NCBI RefSeq assembly: GCF_031846305.1
Contig: NZ_JAVRHY010000008.1
Span: forward strand, 62,001-126,000
Length of the DNA: 64,000 nucleotides
Source of the DNA: Spectribacter acetivorans
GTDB lineage: Bacteria; Pseudomonadota; Gammaproteobacteria; Nevskiales; Salinisphaeraceae
Direction: 5' to 3'
Part shown: positions 51,137 through 59,256 of the stretch, one piece after another
Numbering within the stretch: the first letter of the stretch is position 1
Layout: every line of letters starts with the position of its first letter
The notes under the pieces: generated by a model
Databases searched by the model: none
Seen by the model: only the letters and a program-made list of their open reading frames with translations
What the model was told of the DNA's origin: nothing
Made by a program: the position numbers and the translations under genes

Positions 51137-51807
51137 TCGGCGTGACCGGGCCCGACGGCCATGCGGTACCGGCCTGGTGGTTCACCCGCTTGGCAGTAGC
51201 CCGTGCCGGGGGTCGGGCGATGCGGCTGACGCCGAACCGTCCGGGCGACGATATTCACCCGGACGGCATGATCATCGGCGGTGGCGAAGATATCGCCCCG
51301 GCGCTCTATGATGCGCTGGGCGAGCACCCGCCGGCGGCCCCCGATTCCGGGCGGGATGCCTTCGAACTGCGGACGATCCGGAACGCCCTGGCCGCCGGCC
51401 GGCCGCTGCTGGGCATCTGCCGCGGCGCTCAGCTGATCAATGTTGCCCTGGGCGGCACGCTTTATCAGGACCTGCGCAGTCGACGCCGGACCACCAGCAA
51501 TCGCCGGCGCCTGTGGCCGTCGAAACGGGTGCGGCTGGACCACGGCAGCCGCCTCGCCATGATCCTGGATGCCACCACGGTGTCGATGAACAGCCTGCAT
51601 CACCAGGCGGTGGCCAATCCCGGCACCGGGCTTCGCATCACCGCCCGCGACGACGACGCCATTGCCCAGGGCATCGAGGCCGAGGATGGGGGATTCTGCC
51701 TGGGCGTACAGTGGCATCCCGAATACCTGCCCTGGCAGGGCCGTCAGCAGCGGCTGTTCCGGGCGCTGGTTACCGCCGCGAGAGGGGCGACATGCGCCGC
51801 AGCCTGA
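51115..51807 (+). CDS. Class I glutamine amidotransferase-like protein (PuuD/C26 type)
   Basis: A 230-residue GATase1-fold protein. The nucleophile elbow is GICRGAQLINVALGG with the catalytic cysteine, and the His-Glu pair is in VQWHPEYLP. It is closest to the gamma-glutamyl-gamma-aminobutyrate hydrolase family, which cleaves gamma-glutamyl amides. The ATG at 51115 has GGAGA 6 nt upstream; the ATG at 51109 has none. It overlaps the amidoligase (22 bp) and the cyclotransferase (16 bp). It may supply ammonia to, or hydrolyse the product of, the amidoligase; both are inference. Confidence 0.87.
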   Translation: MGARRPLIGVTGPDGHAVPAWWFTRLAVARAGGRAMRLTPNRPGDDIHPDGMIIGGGEDIAPALYDALGEHPPAAPDSGRDAFELRTIRNALAAGRPLLGICRGAQLINVALGGTLYQDLRSRRRTTSNRRRLWPSKRVRLDHGSRLAMILDATTVSMNSLHHQAVANPGTGLRITARDDDAIAQGIEAEDGGFCLGVQWHPEYLPWQGRQQRLFRALVTAARGATCAAA

Positions 51808-52565
51808 CGATTCTGATGGGCCTGGCGCTGGGTCTCGCAGCCGAGGCCACGCCGGTGCAGTACACGGTGGAGATCGCGGCCCGTTATCCCCATGATCCCG
51901 GGGCCTACACCCAGGGCCTGATCTGGCACGATGGCCATCTACTGGAAAGCACCGGCCGCTACGGCGAATCCACCCTGCGACGCATCACTCTGGAAAACGG
52001 CGAGGTCGAGCACTCGGTCTCGCTGGACCGCGACCGTTTCGGGGAAGGCCTGGCGCGGGTGGGCGACCGCCTGATCCAGCTGACCTGGAAGGCCGGACGC
52101 GGGCTCATCTACAACGCCGACACGCTGGAACGGGTCGGTCGCTTCGACTATGCCGGCGAGGGCTGGGGCCTGACCTACGATGGCGAGCATCTGATCATGA
52201 GCGACGGCTCCGATGAACTGCAGCGCCTGGACCCGGACAGTTTCGAGGTGAAGTCCCGCCTGTCGGTACACGTCGACGGCCAGCCGATCCGCCGTCTCAA
52301 CGAACTGGAGATGGTCGACGATCAGATCTGGGCCAACGTCTACGGCACCGACCTGATCGCCCGCATCGATCCGGCATCCGGCGCGGTGGTGGGCACTATC
52401 AACGCCGCGCTGCTGCGCGAACAGCTGCCGGCCGGTTACCAGGTGGATGTGTTCAACGGCATTGCCCACGACCCGGCGACGGACCGTCTGTTCGTCACCG
52501 GCAAGTACTGGCCGCGCCTGTTCGAAATCCGGGTGGTGCCTAGCGCTGGCGCTTCAGATAAATGA
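51792..52565 (+). CDS. Glutaminyl-peptide cyclotransferase family protein
   Basis: A 257-residue exported beta-propeller of the glutamine cyclotransferase family (PF05096), which converts N-terminal glutamine to pyroglutamate. The signal peptide is SLTILMGLALGLAAEATP; then GAYTQGLIWHDGHLLESTGR, RRLNELEMVDDQIWANVYGT and FNGIAHDPATDRLFVTGKYW are strongly conserved. It differs from animal QC, which is a zinc enzyme. The start overlaps the amidotransferase gene by 16 bp, so the three form one unit, yet this product is periplasmic and the other two cytoplasmic. Confidence 0.87.
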   Translation: MRRSLTILMGLALGLAAEATPVQYTVEIAARYPHDPGAYTQGLIWHDGHLLESTGRYGESTLRRITLENGEVEHSVSLDRDRFGEGLARVGDRLIQLTWKAGRGLIYNADTLERVGRFDYAGEGWGLTYDGEHLIMSDGSDELQRLDPDSFEVKSRLSVHVDGQPIRRLNELEMVDDQIWANVYGTDLIARIDPASGAVVGTINAALLREQLPAGYQVDVFNGIAHDPATDRLFVTGKYWPRLFEIRVVPSAGASDK

Positions 52566-52788
52566 TCGCGGCCGCCGGGATGTGGATCACCCCGAAGCCG
52601 ACCGCGAAGGCCAGCCACGCAGGCCGATCGGTCAGGCTGTTCATGGCGATCAGTCCGGTGCCCAGACCGGTGAAGGCCAGCAGGCTGCGCACCACCACCA
52701 CCTGGCCGGTGCTGCGGACCGTGGCCGGCAGCCCCCAGTGAGCGTAGCCGGTGGCGACCACACCCAGGATCAGATCGATGAACAACAT
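52540..52788 (-). CDS. Small inner-membrane protein, unknown function
   Basis: An 82-residue hydrophobic protein with about three transmembrane segments (MLFIDLILGVVATGYAHWGL, LLAFTGLGTGLIAMNSL, WLAFAVGFGVIHIPAAAIIY) and a short basic tail (LKRQR). I do not recognise a family. Its end overlaps the end of the convergent cyclotransferase by 26 bp and it follows mnmE by 16 bp in the same direction. It therefore occupies the spot usually held by mnmG after mnmE. Confidence 0.6.
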   Translation of the reverse strand: MLFIDLILGVVATGYAHWGLPATVRSTGQVVVVRSLLAFTGLGTGLIAMNSLTDRPAWLAFAVGFGVIHIPAAAIIYLKRQR

Positions 52789-52804
52789 CCGCCGAGTCTA
52801 GCGG

Positions 52805-54136
52805 CTATTTCCCGATACAGAAACGGGAGAATATCTCCCCCAGCAGGTCTTCACTGGAGACCTCGCCGGTGATCGTGCCGAGTGCCTGCTGCGCCGCGCG
52901 CAGCTCCTCGGCCAGCAGTTCGCCGGCGGCGTGATCCTGCAGGTGGGTCCGACCCTCGGCCAGGGCCCTGGCGGCCCGGTCCAGCGCGGCCAGATGTCGG
53001 CGGCGGGCCAGAAACTCGGGCTCGCCCGCGCCCAGCCCGGCCTGCGCCCGCAACCGTTCCAGCAGCGCGTCGATGCCCTCGCCGCGCACCGCGGACAGGC
53101 GCAGACTGCCGTCGGGCAGCGGCCCCGCCGCCCGGCCGCTGAGATCGCACTTGTTGCGCAGATGCAGACGCGGCGACGCCAGGCCGTCCAGGCCCGGGGG
53201 CAGGCGGGGTGATTCGCCGTCACGATCGTCGGTGACCAGCAGTAGGCAATCGGCCTGTTCGGCTTCACGCCGGGCCCGGCGCACGCCCTCGGCCTCCACC
53301 GCATCGTCGGTTTCCCGCAGACCGGCGGTGTCTGCCAGATGCAGGGCCAGGCCGTCGATGTGCAGGGTCTCGCGCAACACGTCCCGGGTGGTGCCGGGGA
53401 CGTCGGTGACGATGGCGCTGTCGCGGCCGGCCAGTGCGTTGAGCAGGCTGGACTTGCCGACATTGGGCGCACCCAGGATGGCGATGCGCAGCCCTTCCTG
53501 CAGCGCCGCGCCGCGACCAGTCTCGATGCGCAACCGAGCCAGCTCGTCGATCCGGCCAGCCAGATCATCGGCAATGCGCTGATCGGCCAGGAAATCCACG
53601 TCGTCATCGGGGAAGTCGATGGCGGCCTCGACATGCACCCGCAGGCGCATCACGCCTTCGGCCAGGGCCGCGACGCGGCGGGAAAACGCCCCGGCCAGGC
53701 TGCGCGCCGCCGCGGCCGCGGCCTGGCGGCTGCCCGCGGCGATCAGATCCGCCACCGCTTCAGCCTGGGCCAGGTCGAGCTTGCCGTTCAGAAAGGCCCG
53801 TTGGGAAAACTCGCCGGGATTGGCCACCCGGGCGCCCAGTTCCAGAGCACGGGCCAGCAGCGATTCCATCACCGCCGGGCCGCCGTGGGCCTGCAACTCC
53901 AGCACATGCTCCCCGGTGAAGGAGGCCGGGGCCGGGAAGTACAGCACCAGACCGCTGTCGATCAGGCCGCTTTGGGCATCCCGGAAATCGGCGAGCTGGG
54001 CCCGGCGTGGTGAGGGGCAACGGCCCAGCCATTCCCAGGCGATCGCGGGAACAGCGGGCCCGGACAGCCGAACCACCCCGATGCCGCCCCGGCCCGGCGG
54101 GGTGGCGACAGCGGCGATGGTGTCCGACTCGGGCAC
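52805..54136 (-). CDS. mnmE: tRNA modification GTPase MnmE
   Basis: A 443-residue tRNA-modifying GTPase that, with MnmG, installs the 5-carboxymethylaminomethyl (or related) group on wobble uridine 34. The tetrahydrofolate-binding N-terminal domain starts DTIAAVATPPGRGGIGVVRL. The embedded G domain has G1 GAPNVGKSSLLN, G3 DTAGLRET and G4 NKCD. The C-terminal CIGK supplies the catalytic cysteine. Start is GTG at 54136. yidC lies 18 bp upstream. Partner mnmG is not adjacent here. Confidence 0.96.
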   Translation of the reverse strand: MPESDTIAAVATPPGRGGIGVVRLSGPAVPAIAWEWLGRCPSPRRAQLADFRDAQSGLIDSGLVLYFPAPASFTGEHVLELQAHGGPAVMESLLARALELGARVANPGEFSQRAFLNGKLDLAQAEAVADLIAAGSRQAAAAAARSLAGAFSRRVAALAEGVMRLRVHVEAAIDFPDDDVDFLADQRIADDLAGRIDELARLRIETGRGAALQEGLRIAILGAPNVGKSSLLNALAGRDSAIVTDVPGTTRDVLRETLHIDGLALHLADTAGLRETDDAVEAEGVRRARREAEQADCLLLVTDDRDGESPRLPPGLDGLASPRLHLRNKCDLSGRAAGPLPDGSLRLSAVRGEGIDALLERLRAQAGLGAGEPEFLARRRHLAALDRAARALAEGRTHLQDHAAGELLAEELRAAQQALGTITGEVSSEDLLGEIFSRFCIGK

Positions 54137-54154
54137 GCCGTCGGCCAGACGCGG

Positions 54155-55870
54155 TTACCCGCTGGCCTGGCCCAGGCCCTCCTGGTCGAGCTTGCGGTAG
54201 ATGTACCACTGCTGACCGATCGAGAGCAGGTTGTTGGTGAACCAGTAAACCACCAGCCCGGCGGGGAAGAACGCGAAGAATACCGACAGCGCGATCGGCA
54301 TGATCTGCATCATGCGTTGCTGCATCGGGTCCATGGTCATGGACGAGGCCGACAGCTTCTGCTGGGCGAACATCGTCAGGCCGAAGGCAATGGGCAGGAT
54401 GTAGTAGGGATCGGGACTGGACAGGTCGTTGATCCACAGCATGAAGTCGGCATGCCTCAGTTCCACCGATTCGTGCAGTACCCAGTACAGGGCGATGAAC
54501 ACCGGCATCTGCACCAGCAGCGGCCAGCAGCCGCCCAGGGGATTGAAGCCCTCCTTCTTGTAGAGGTCCATCATCTTTTCCTGGAGCTTCTGGCGGTCAT
54601 CGCCGTACTGCTCTTTCAACTGCTGCATGCGCGGCGCGAACTTGCGCATGCGCGCCATCGCGCGGAACTGGGTTTCCGAGAGCTTGTAGAACGCCAGCTT
54701 GATCAGCACCGTGAGCAGCACGATCGACCAGCCCCAATTGCCAACCAAGTCGTGCAGCTTTTCCAGCACCCAGAACAGCGGGCTGGAAAGAAACGTGAAG
54801 ATGCCGTAATCCACCGTCAGCACCAGCCCGGGTGCGACGTCCTCCAGCCGGTCCTGGAGCTTCGGCCCGAGGAATAGCTCGGTGCTGATGGTGGTGCGCT
54901 GCCCGGGTTCGACCACCCGCTGGGCGCCCACGTACCCGGCCTCGAAGCCCGGCGCGGTCGAACCCGGGACGGCCTTGGCCTTGGCGTAGAGGCTTACCGA
55001 CTCCCCGGCCGGCGGGATTATCGCCCCCAGGAAGTAGTGCTGCATCACCGAGACCCAGCCGCCTTCCTGGCGCTGTTTCAGCGGTTCCTCGGGGAGATCC
55101 TCGGCAGCCACCTTCTCGAACCGGTAGCCGTCAGCATCGGCCTTGGCCTCGTGCCAGCCCACGCCCGTGAAACTGTAGGCGAACGGTGCCTCCTGGCCAT
55201 GATCGAAGGGCGTGCGCCACAGCCGGGCATACGGACTGACGGTCCATGCCTGGCCGCCGTTGTTGCGTACCTCGTGGGTCAGTCCGATGCGGTAATGGCC
55301 ACGCTCGAAGCGGTAGACCTTGGTCACCTCGCGCCCGTCGGCACCGGTCCAGGTCAGGGGTACCTCGAGCGTGTCCTGATTCGGCCCCATCTCGTAACGG
55401 TCGCGGTCACTGCGGTAGGTCGCGCGATGGTCGGGCGCATCGCCGGATTCCACCAGCAGGCCGCTCTGAGCAATGAAGAAATTCGGTGCCTCGTCGTTGA
55501 GCAGCACCAGATCACTGTCGTCCTCGCCGCTGACCGGCACACCGATCAGCCGCATGCGGCGGATGTCGCCGCCCTGGGTGTCGATCACCGCATCCAGCGT
55601 GTCGGTGACCACCCGCACGGTTGATCCTGACGCCAGACCGGCGGCGGAACGGTCCGTGTCGGGTTCGGGCGCCTCGGACTGCGCATCCTGCGTCTGCGTT
55701 GGCGCATCGCTGATGTCCGGCAGGTCGTTATCGGCCTCGCGGGTCACCGACGGCGCCGGGTCGCTTTCCGCCGCCCGGCGTTGATCCGCGTAATCCGCTT
55801 CCCATGCCTGATAGAGGAAGAAGCCCAGCACACCGAGCGCGCAGAGAAGCGCAAAGCGCAGATTATCCAT
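54155..55870 (-). CDS. yidC: Membrane protein insertase YidC
   Basis: A 571-residue gammaproteobacterial YidC. The N-terminal signal anchor is FALLCALGVLGFFLYQAW, followed by the large periplasmic beta-sandwich (P1) and the conserved five-helix insertase region (GNWGWSIVLLTVLIKLAFY, MQQLKEQYGDDRQKLQEKMM, FNPLGGCWPLLVQMPVFIAL, FAFFPAGLVVYWFTNNLLSI). The conserved arginine of the hydrophilic groove is likely in LSETQFRAMARM. Its start overlaps the end of rnpA by 8 bp; a yidD gene that often sits between them is absent. Confidence 0.96.
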   Translation of the reverse strand: MDNLRFALLCALGVLGFFLYQAWEADYADQRRAAESDPAPSVTREADNDLPDISDAPTQTQDAQSEAPEPDTDRSAAGLASGSTVRVVTDTLDAVIDTQGGDIRRMRLIGVPVSGEDDSDLVLLNDEAPNFFIAQSGLLVESGDAPDHRATYRSDRDRYEMGPNQDTLEVPLTWTGADGREVTKVYRFERGHYRIGLTHEVRNNGGQAWTVSPYARLWRTPFDHGQEAPFAYSFTGVGWHEAKADADGYRFEKVAAEDLPEEPLKQRQEGGWVSVMQHYFLGAIIPPAGESVSLYAKAKAVPGSTAPGFEAGYVGAQRVVEPGQRTTISTELFLGPKLQDRLEDVAPGLVLTVDYGIFTFLSSPLFWVLEKLHDLVGNWGWSIVLLTVLIKLAFYKLSETQFRAMARMRKFAPRMQQLKEQYGDDRQKLQEKMMDLYKKEGFNPLGGCWPLLVQMPVFIALYWVLHESVELRHADFMLWINDLSSPDPYYILPIAFGLTMFAQQKLSASSMTMDPMQQRMMQIMPIALSVFFAFFPAGLVVYWFTNNLLSIGQQWYIYRKLDQEGLGQASG

Positions 55871-56252
55871 GGTCCGGTTCGATCCTTTGCGCAGTGGCTT
55901 GGCTTGGTTGGCGGCGCAGCTTTTCCCAGTGCTGCGTCAGGCTCTCGAACAACTGACGCCGGGTGCGGCGATGAGTAGCCTGCCGGGCCAGCACCACCAC
56001 GTCGACATCAGGCAATTCCGCAGCAGCATGGCGGAAGCTCTCCCGCACCACTCGCTTGATGCGGTTGCGATCCACCGCGCGTCTGGCGCGGCGCTTGGAG
56101 ATGGCCAGACCTAACCGGGGACGGGCAGCCGGTGACGGCGCCCAGATCACCACGAAATCGGCGTCAGCCTGGCGGCGACCCTGTGCGAAGACCTGCTTGA
56201 ACGCGCTGGCATTGCGTAGCCTGGACGTCGGCCGCAGCCGTGCCGTGGGCAA
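55863..56252 (-). CDS. rnpA: Ribonuclease P protein component
   Basis: A 129-residue basic protein that binds the RNase P RNA to mature tRNA 5' ends. The diagnostic motif is AVDRNRIKRVVRESFR, and the N-terminal RLRNASAFKQVFAQGRR and RPRLGLAISKRRAR are typical. The start is probably TTG at 56252, 8 bp after rpmH; the Shine-Dalgarno is weak and coupling to rpmH is likely. It overlaps yidC by 8 bp, a tighter packing than usual. The C-terminal tail (SQATAQRIEPDHG) is not conserved. Confidence 0.94.
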   Translation of the reverse strand: MPTARLRPTSRLRNASAFKQVFAQGRRQADADFVVIWAPSPAARPRLGLAISKRRARRAVDRNRIKRVVRESFRHAAAELPDVDVVVLARQATHRRTRRQLFESLTQHWEKLRRQPSQATAQRIEPDHG

Positions 56253-56260
56253 TCCGACGG

Positions 56261-56395
56261 CTACGGAACCAGACGCTTGCGGCCCTTGGCCCGTCGACTG
56301 GCCAGCACGGCACGACCGTTCTTGGTCGCCATGCGGGCGCGGAATCCGTGGGTGCGCTTGCGGCGAAGATTGCTGGGCTGGAATGTGCGTTTCAT
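56261..56395 (-). CDS. rpmH: 50S ribosomal protein L34
   Basis: A 44-residue ribosomal protein with the universal sequence MKRTFQPSNLRRKRTHGFRA and ending GRKRLVP. The ATG at 56395 is certain. It heads the rpmH-rnpA-yidC-mnmE transcript, divergent from dnaA, the standard arrangement at gammaproteobacterial origins. A consensus sigma-70 promoter lies upstream (56445-56473). Confidence 0.98.
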   Translation of the reverse strand: MKRTFQPSNLRRKRTHGFRARMATKNGRAVLASRRAKGRKRLVP

Positions 56396-56444
56396 TGGCG
56401 TAGACCGGGGGCGCTGGGCCCGCGTGGATGACGAGCGGCCGCGC

Positions 56445-56473
56445 AGTTTAGCCCCTGGCCCCGGTGCTTTCAA
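56445..56473 (-). promoter_or_regulatory. Sigma-70 promoter of rpmH
   Basis: On the minus strand, TTGAAA (56473-56468) and TAAACT (56450-56445) are separated by exactly 17 nt. It is 50 nt before the rpmH start and close to consensus. Confidence 0.78.
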
Positions 56474-56489
56474 GCAACCGGGTTGCGCT

Positions 56490-56498
56490 TGTGGATAA
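56490..56498 (-). promoter_or_regulatory. DnaA box in the rpmH-dnaA region
   Basis: TGTGGATAA on the plus strand is the exact reverse complement of the DnaA box TTATCCACA. It overlaps likely -35 hexamers for dnaA (TTGCGC at 56483 or TTGTGG at 56489, with TAATGT at 56510), consistent with DnaA autorepression. Confidence 0.85.
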
Positions 56499-56576
56499 CT
56501 GCGTCGCTCTAATGTAGTGTCGTGACGCACCGGCTGCCGCAACGCCGGGCATTACATCGTCTCCCGGAGGCCTGGA

Positions 56577-57881
56577 TTGACCGAAAGCCTGTGGCAACGC
56601 TGCCTGTCGCAACTGGAAAGCCGACTGTCCGAGCGCGACATCAACATGTGGCTGCGGCCGTTGCAGGCGGTGGCGACCGATCACGGCATGGATCTGCTGG
56701 CACCCAACGAGCTGGTCCGCGAACAGGTCGACCGCGAATACCGCGGCGTCATCGAGTCCATCCTGAACGGCATCGGCGGCAACGCCTCACAGGTGCGGGT
56801 GAGTGTGGGCGGCGGCGAGCGCAGTGCACGCGGCGACGCGGCGCCCGCGATGCGCGGTTTTCGCAGCAATCTCGATCCACGCTACACCTTCCAGTCCTTC
56901 GTGCAGGGCAAATCCAACCAGATTGCCCGGGCCGCCGCCGAACAGGCTGCGCTGCCGGAGAATGCCGCCTACAACCCGCTGCTGATCTACGGCGGGGTGG
57001 GTCTGGGCAAGACCCATCTCATGCACGGGGTAGGCAATCGGATGCTGGATCTGAACCAGCGGGCGAAAGTGGTCTACGTTCGCTCGGAACACTTCGTCAA
57101 CGAGCTGATTACCGCGATCCGGCACAACCGGATGGATGACTTCAAGGCGTTCTACCGGTCCGTGGATGCGCTGCTGATCGACGACATTCAGTTCTTTGCC
57201 GGAAAGGACCGCTCGCAGGAGGAATTCTTCCACACATTCAATGCGTTGCTGGAATCGAATCAGCGCATCGTGCTGACCTGTGATCGCTTCCCCAAGGAGG
57301 TCGAAGGGCTCGAGGATCGGCTCAAGTCGCGCTTTTCCTGGGGCCTGTCGGTGGCGGTGGAACCGCCGGAGCTGGAAACCCGGGTGGCAATCCTGATCGC
57401 CAAGGCCGAGCAGCACGACGTAGTCTTGCCGCAGGAAGTGGCGTTCTTCATCGCCAAACGGGTGCGCTCGAATGTGCGGGATCTCGAAAGCGCCCTCCAC
57501 CGGCTCACCGCCACCGCCAAGTTCTCCGGCAGCCCGATCACCATCGATTTCGCCAAGCAGGCGCTGCAGGACATGCTGGCGGTCTATGACCGACTGGTCA
57601 CGCTGGAAAACATCCAGCGCACTGTGGCCGAGTATTTCAAGATCCGCATTCACGATCTCAACGCCAAGAAACGCAGCCGCTCCGTGGCCCGTCCGCGGCA
57701 GATCGCGATGGCCCTGGCGAAGGAGCTGACGAACCACAGTCTGCCGGAGATCGGCGCCGCCTTCGGCGGACGGGACCACACGACCGTGCTTCACGCATGC
57801 AGGAAAATCAAGGAGTTGCGAGAGTCCGAGCCCCGCCTCGATGAGGACTACAACAACCTTGCTAGAACATTGACGAGCTGA
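56577..57881 (+). CDS. dnaA: Chromosomal replication initiator DnaA
   Basis: A 434-residue AAA+ initiator. Domain I (1-75, LWQRCLSQLESRLSERDINM) binds DnaB/DiaA-type partners. Domain II is very short, about 15-20 residues against roughly 50 in E. coli, which accounts for most of the length difference from 467. Domain III has Walker A GGVGLGKTH (139-147) and Walker B LLIDDIQFF. Domain IV ends with the DNA-binding signature GRDHTTVLHACRKI. The start is TTG at 56577 with GGAGG 6 nt upstream. The flanking regions hold DnaA boxes. Confidence 0.97.
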   Translation: MTESLWQRCLSQLESRLSERDINMWLRPLQAVATDHGMDLLAPNELVREQVDREYRGVIESILNGIGGNASQVRVSVGGGERSARGDAAPAMRGFRSNLDPRYTFQSFVQGKSNQIARAAAEQAALPENAAYNPLLIYGGVGLGKTHLMHGVGNRMLDLNQRAKVVYVRSEHFVNELITAIRHNRMDDFKAFYRSVDALLIDDIQFFAGKDRSQEEFFHTFNALLESNQRIVLTCDRFPKEVEGLEDRLKSRFSWGLSVAVEPPELETRVAILIAKAEQHDVVLPQEVAFFIAKRVRSNVRDLESALHRLTATAKFSGSPITIDFAKQALQDMLAVYDRLVTLENIQRTVAEYFKIRIHDLNAKKRSRSVARPRQIAMALAKELTNHSLPEIGAAFGGRDHTTVLHACRKIKELRESEPRLDEDYNNLARTLTS

Positions 57882-57884
57882 TCC

Positions 57885-57893
57885 TGTGGATAA
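57885..57893 (-). promoter_or_regulatory. DnaA box, exact
   Basis: TGTGGATAA, reverse complement of TTATCCACA, begins 4 nt after the dnaA stop codon. Confidence 0.88.
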
Positions 57894-57942
57894 CCACGGT
57901 ACAAACCTGGCCCGACCCGGTTCGATCCTGGAACGGCGATAT

Positions 57943-57951
57943 TCATCCACA
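57943..57951 (+). promoter_or_regulatory. DnaA box, one mismatch
   Basis: TCATCCACA differs from TTATCCACA only at position 2. Confidence 0.65.
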
Positions 57952-57986
57952 GGCGGCACACAGGCTTTGCCGGCTGTCACCGCGTC

Positions 57987-58010
57987 GTTGATAACAGGGT
58001 TGTTATCAAC
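57987..58010. repeat. Palindrome in oriC with paired weak DnaA-box-like sites
   Basis: GTTGATAACA and TGTTATCAAC are perfect 10-bp inverted repeats around GGGT. Each arm contains TTATCAAC, close to the DnaA-box consensus. Confidence 0.75.
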
Positions 58011-58071
58011 CCAAGCCGCTGTTTCAGAATGAAAATCCGGGGATATCCAGCGTGCCGGCCGAGCACTACGA

Positions 58072-58083
58072 TTACTACTACTA
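58072..58083 (-). promoter_or_regulatory. DnaA-trio array
   Basis: Plus strand TTACTACTACTA; its complement read 3'-5' is AAT-GAT-GAT-GAT, four consecutive DnaA-trios. They point from the DnaA boxes into the AT-rich tract where strands would open. Confidence 0.7.
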
Positions 58084-58135
58084 ACTTTCTTTTACTTAAA
58101 TCTCATAGTCTACGGAGCGAGAAAGGGGACACCGC

Positions 58136-59236
58136 ATGAAGTTCACGGCCGAGCGGGAATCATTGCTGACGGCGCTGCAGGCTATCGTTGGCGTGGTGGA
58201 GCGACGACAGACCATGCCGATCCTGTCGAATCTGCTGCTCAAGGCGGACAATAATCGCCTGACACTGACCGCGACCGACCTCGAGATCGAACTGGTGACG
58301 TTTCTCGACGCCGAGGTGAGTCAACCCGGCAGCACCACGGTCCCGGCGCGCAAGCTGCTAGATATCGTTCGCGGTCTGCCGCCGCAGGCCGATATTGCGG
58401 TCGCCATGGAGGAACAGCGGGTTCGGGTCAGCTCGGGACGCAGCCGGTTCGCGCTGTCGAGCCTGCCGGCGAACGAGTTTCCGTTTCTCGACGAGATTGA
58501 GACCGGCCAGTCCCTGACTCTGGCCCAGAAGGTTCTGAAGCGGTTGATCGACCGGACCCAGTTCGCCATGGCGCACCAGGATGTTCGTTACTACCTCAAC
58601 GGACTGCTCATCGTGCTGCAATCCACGGGGTTGCGGGCGGTGGCAACGGATGGCCATCGGCTGGCGCTGTCCGATGCCGATGCGGAGACCGGCATGGACG
58701 AATCGCGGCAGGTGATTGTGCCGCGCAAGGCGATTACCGAACTGCAACGGCTTCTCGGGGAGGTCGACAGCGAAGTCCGGATCACCCTTAGCGACAATCA
58801 CATGCAGGTAGTGTTGCCGACCCTCCGATTCACCACCAAGCTCATCGACGGGCGCTTTCCCGATTACGAACGGGTGATCCCGGAGGTTGGAGACAAGCGG
58901 GTGGTCGGGGATCGGGAACTCGTGCGCCAGGCACTGTCGCGCACCGCCATCCTGTCAAACGAGAAATTCAAGGGCGTTCGCCTGTCCCTGGACGAGAATC
59001 GTCTGAGTCTTCAGGCCCAGAATCCGGACCAGGAAGAAGCCGAGGATGAGATCGAAGTGGTCTACGACGGCGCACCGCTGGAGATCGGATTCAACGTCAG
59101 TTATCTCCTGGAGGCGCTGGGGGCGATGACCGGCGAATCCTTCTCGCTGGAGTTGACCGGGCCAGACAGCAGCGGTTTGCTGCGTGACGAGAGCGACCGC
59201 TCGAGCCAGTACGTCGTGATGCCGATGCGGCTATAG
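58136..59236 (+). CDS. dnaN: DNA polymerase III beta subunit (sliding clamp)
   Basis: A 366-residue ring-forming clamp made of three similar domains, the length being the same as in E. coli. It begins MKFTAERESLLTALQAIVGV and has RRQTMPILSNLLLKAD, KALDI-like ARKLLDIVRGLP, the central region GLRAVATDGHRLALSD and the C-terminal YVVMPMRL. It tethers polymerase III and other DNA enzymes to DNA. ATG 58136 has AAAGGGG 7 nt upstream. It is the first gene to the right of the origin, followed by recF after 20 bp. Confidence 0.98.
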   Translation: MKFTAERESLLTALQAIVGVVERRQTMPILSNLLLKADNNRLTLTATDLEIELVTFLDAEVSQPGSTTVPARKLLDIVRGLPPQADIAVAMEEQRVRVSSGRSRFALSSLPANEFPFLDEIETGQSLTLAQKVLKRLIDRTQFAMAHQDVRYYLNGLLIVLQSTGLRAVATDGHRLALSDADAETGMDESRQVIVPRKAITELQRLLGEVDSEVRITLSDNHMQVVLPTLRFTTKLIDGRFPDYERVIPEVGDKRVVGDRELVRQALSRTAILSNEKFKGVRLSLDENRLSLQAQNPDQEEAEDEIEVVYDGAPLEIGFNVSYLLEALGAMTGESFSLELTGPDSSGLLRDESDRSSQYVVMPMRL

Positions 59237-59256
59237 CCTACGGGCGACCCGCGACC

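Larger units (their letters stand above)
57882..58135. other. oriC: Chromosomal replication origin (oriC)
   Basis: The 254-bp dnaA-dnaN spacer holds, in order, an exact DnaA box (57885-57893), a one-mismatch box (57943-57951), a 10-bp perfect palindrome resembling paired weak boxes (57987-58010), a GC-rich tract (about 58037-58063), four DnaA-trios (58072-58083) and an AT-rich stretch (58084-58110). This is the box - GC - trio - AT order of a basal origin unwinding system. Confidence 0.88.
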
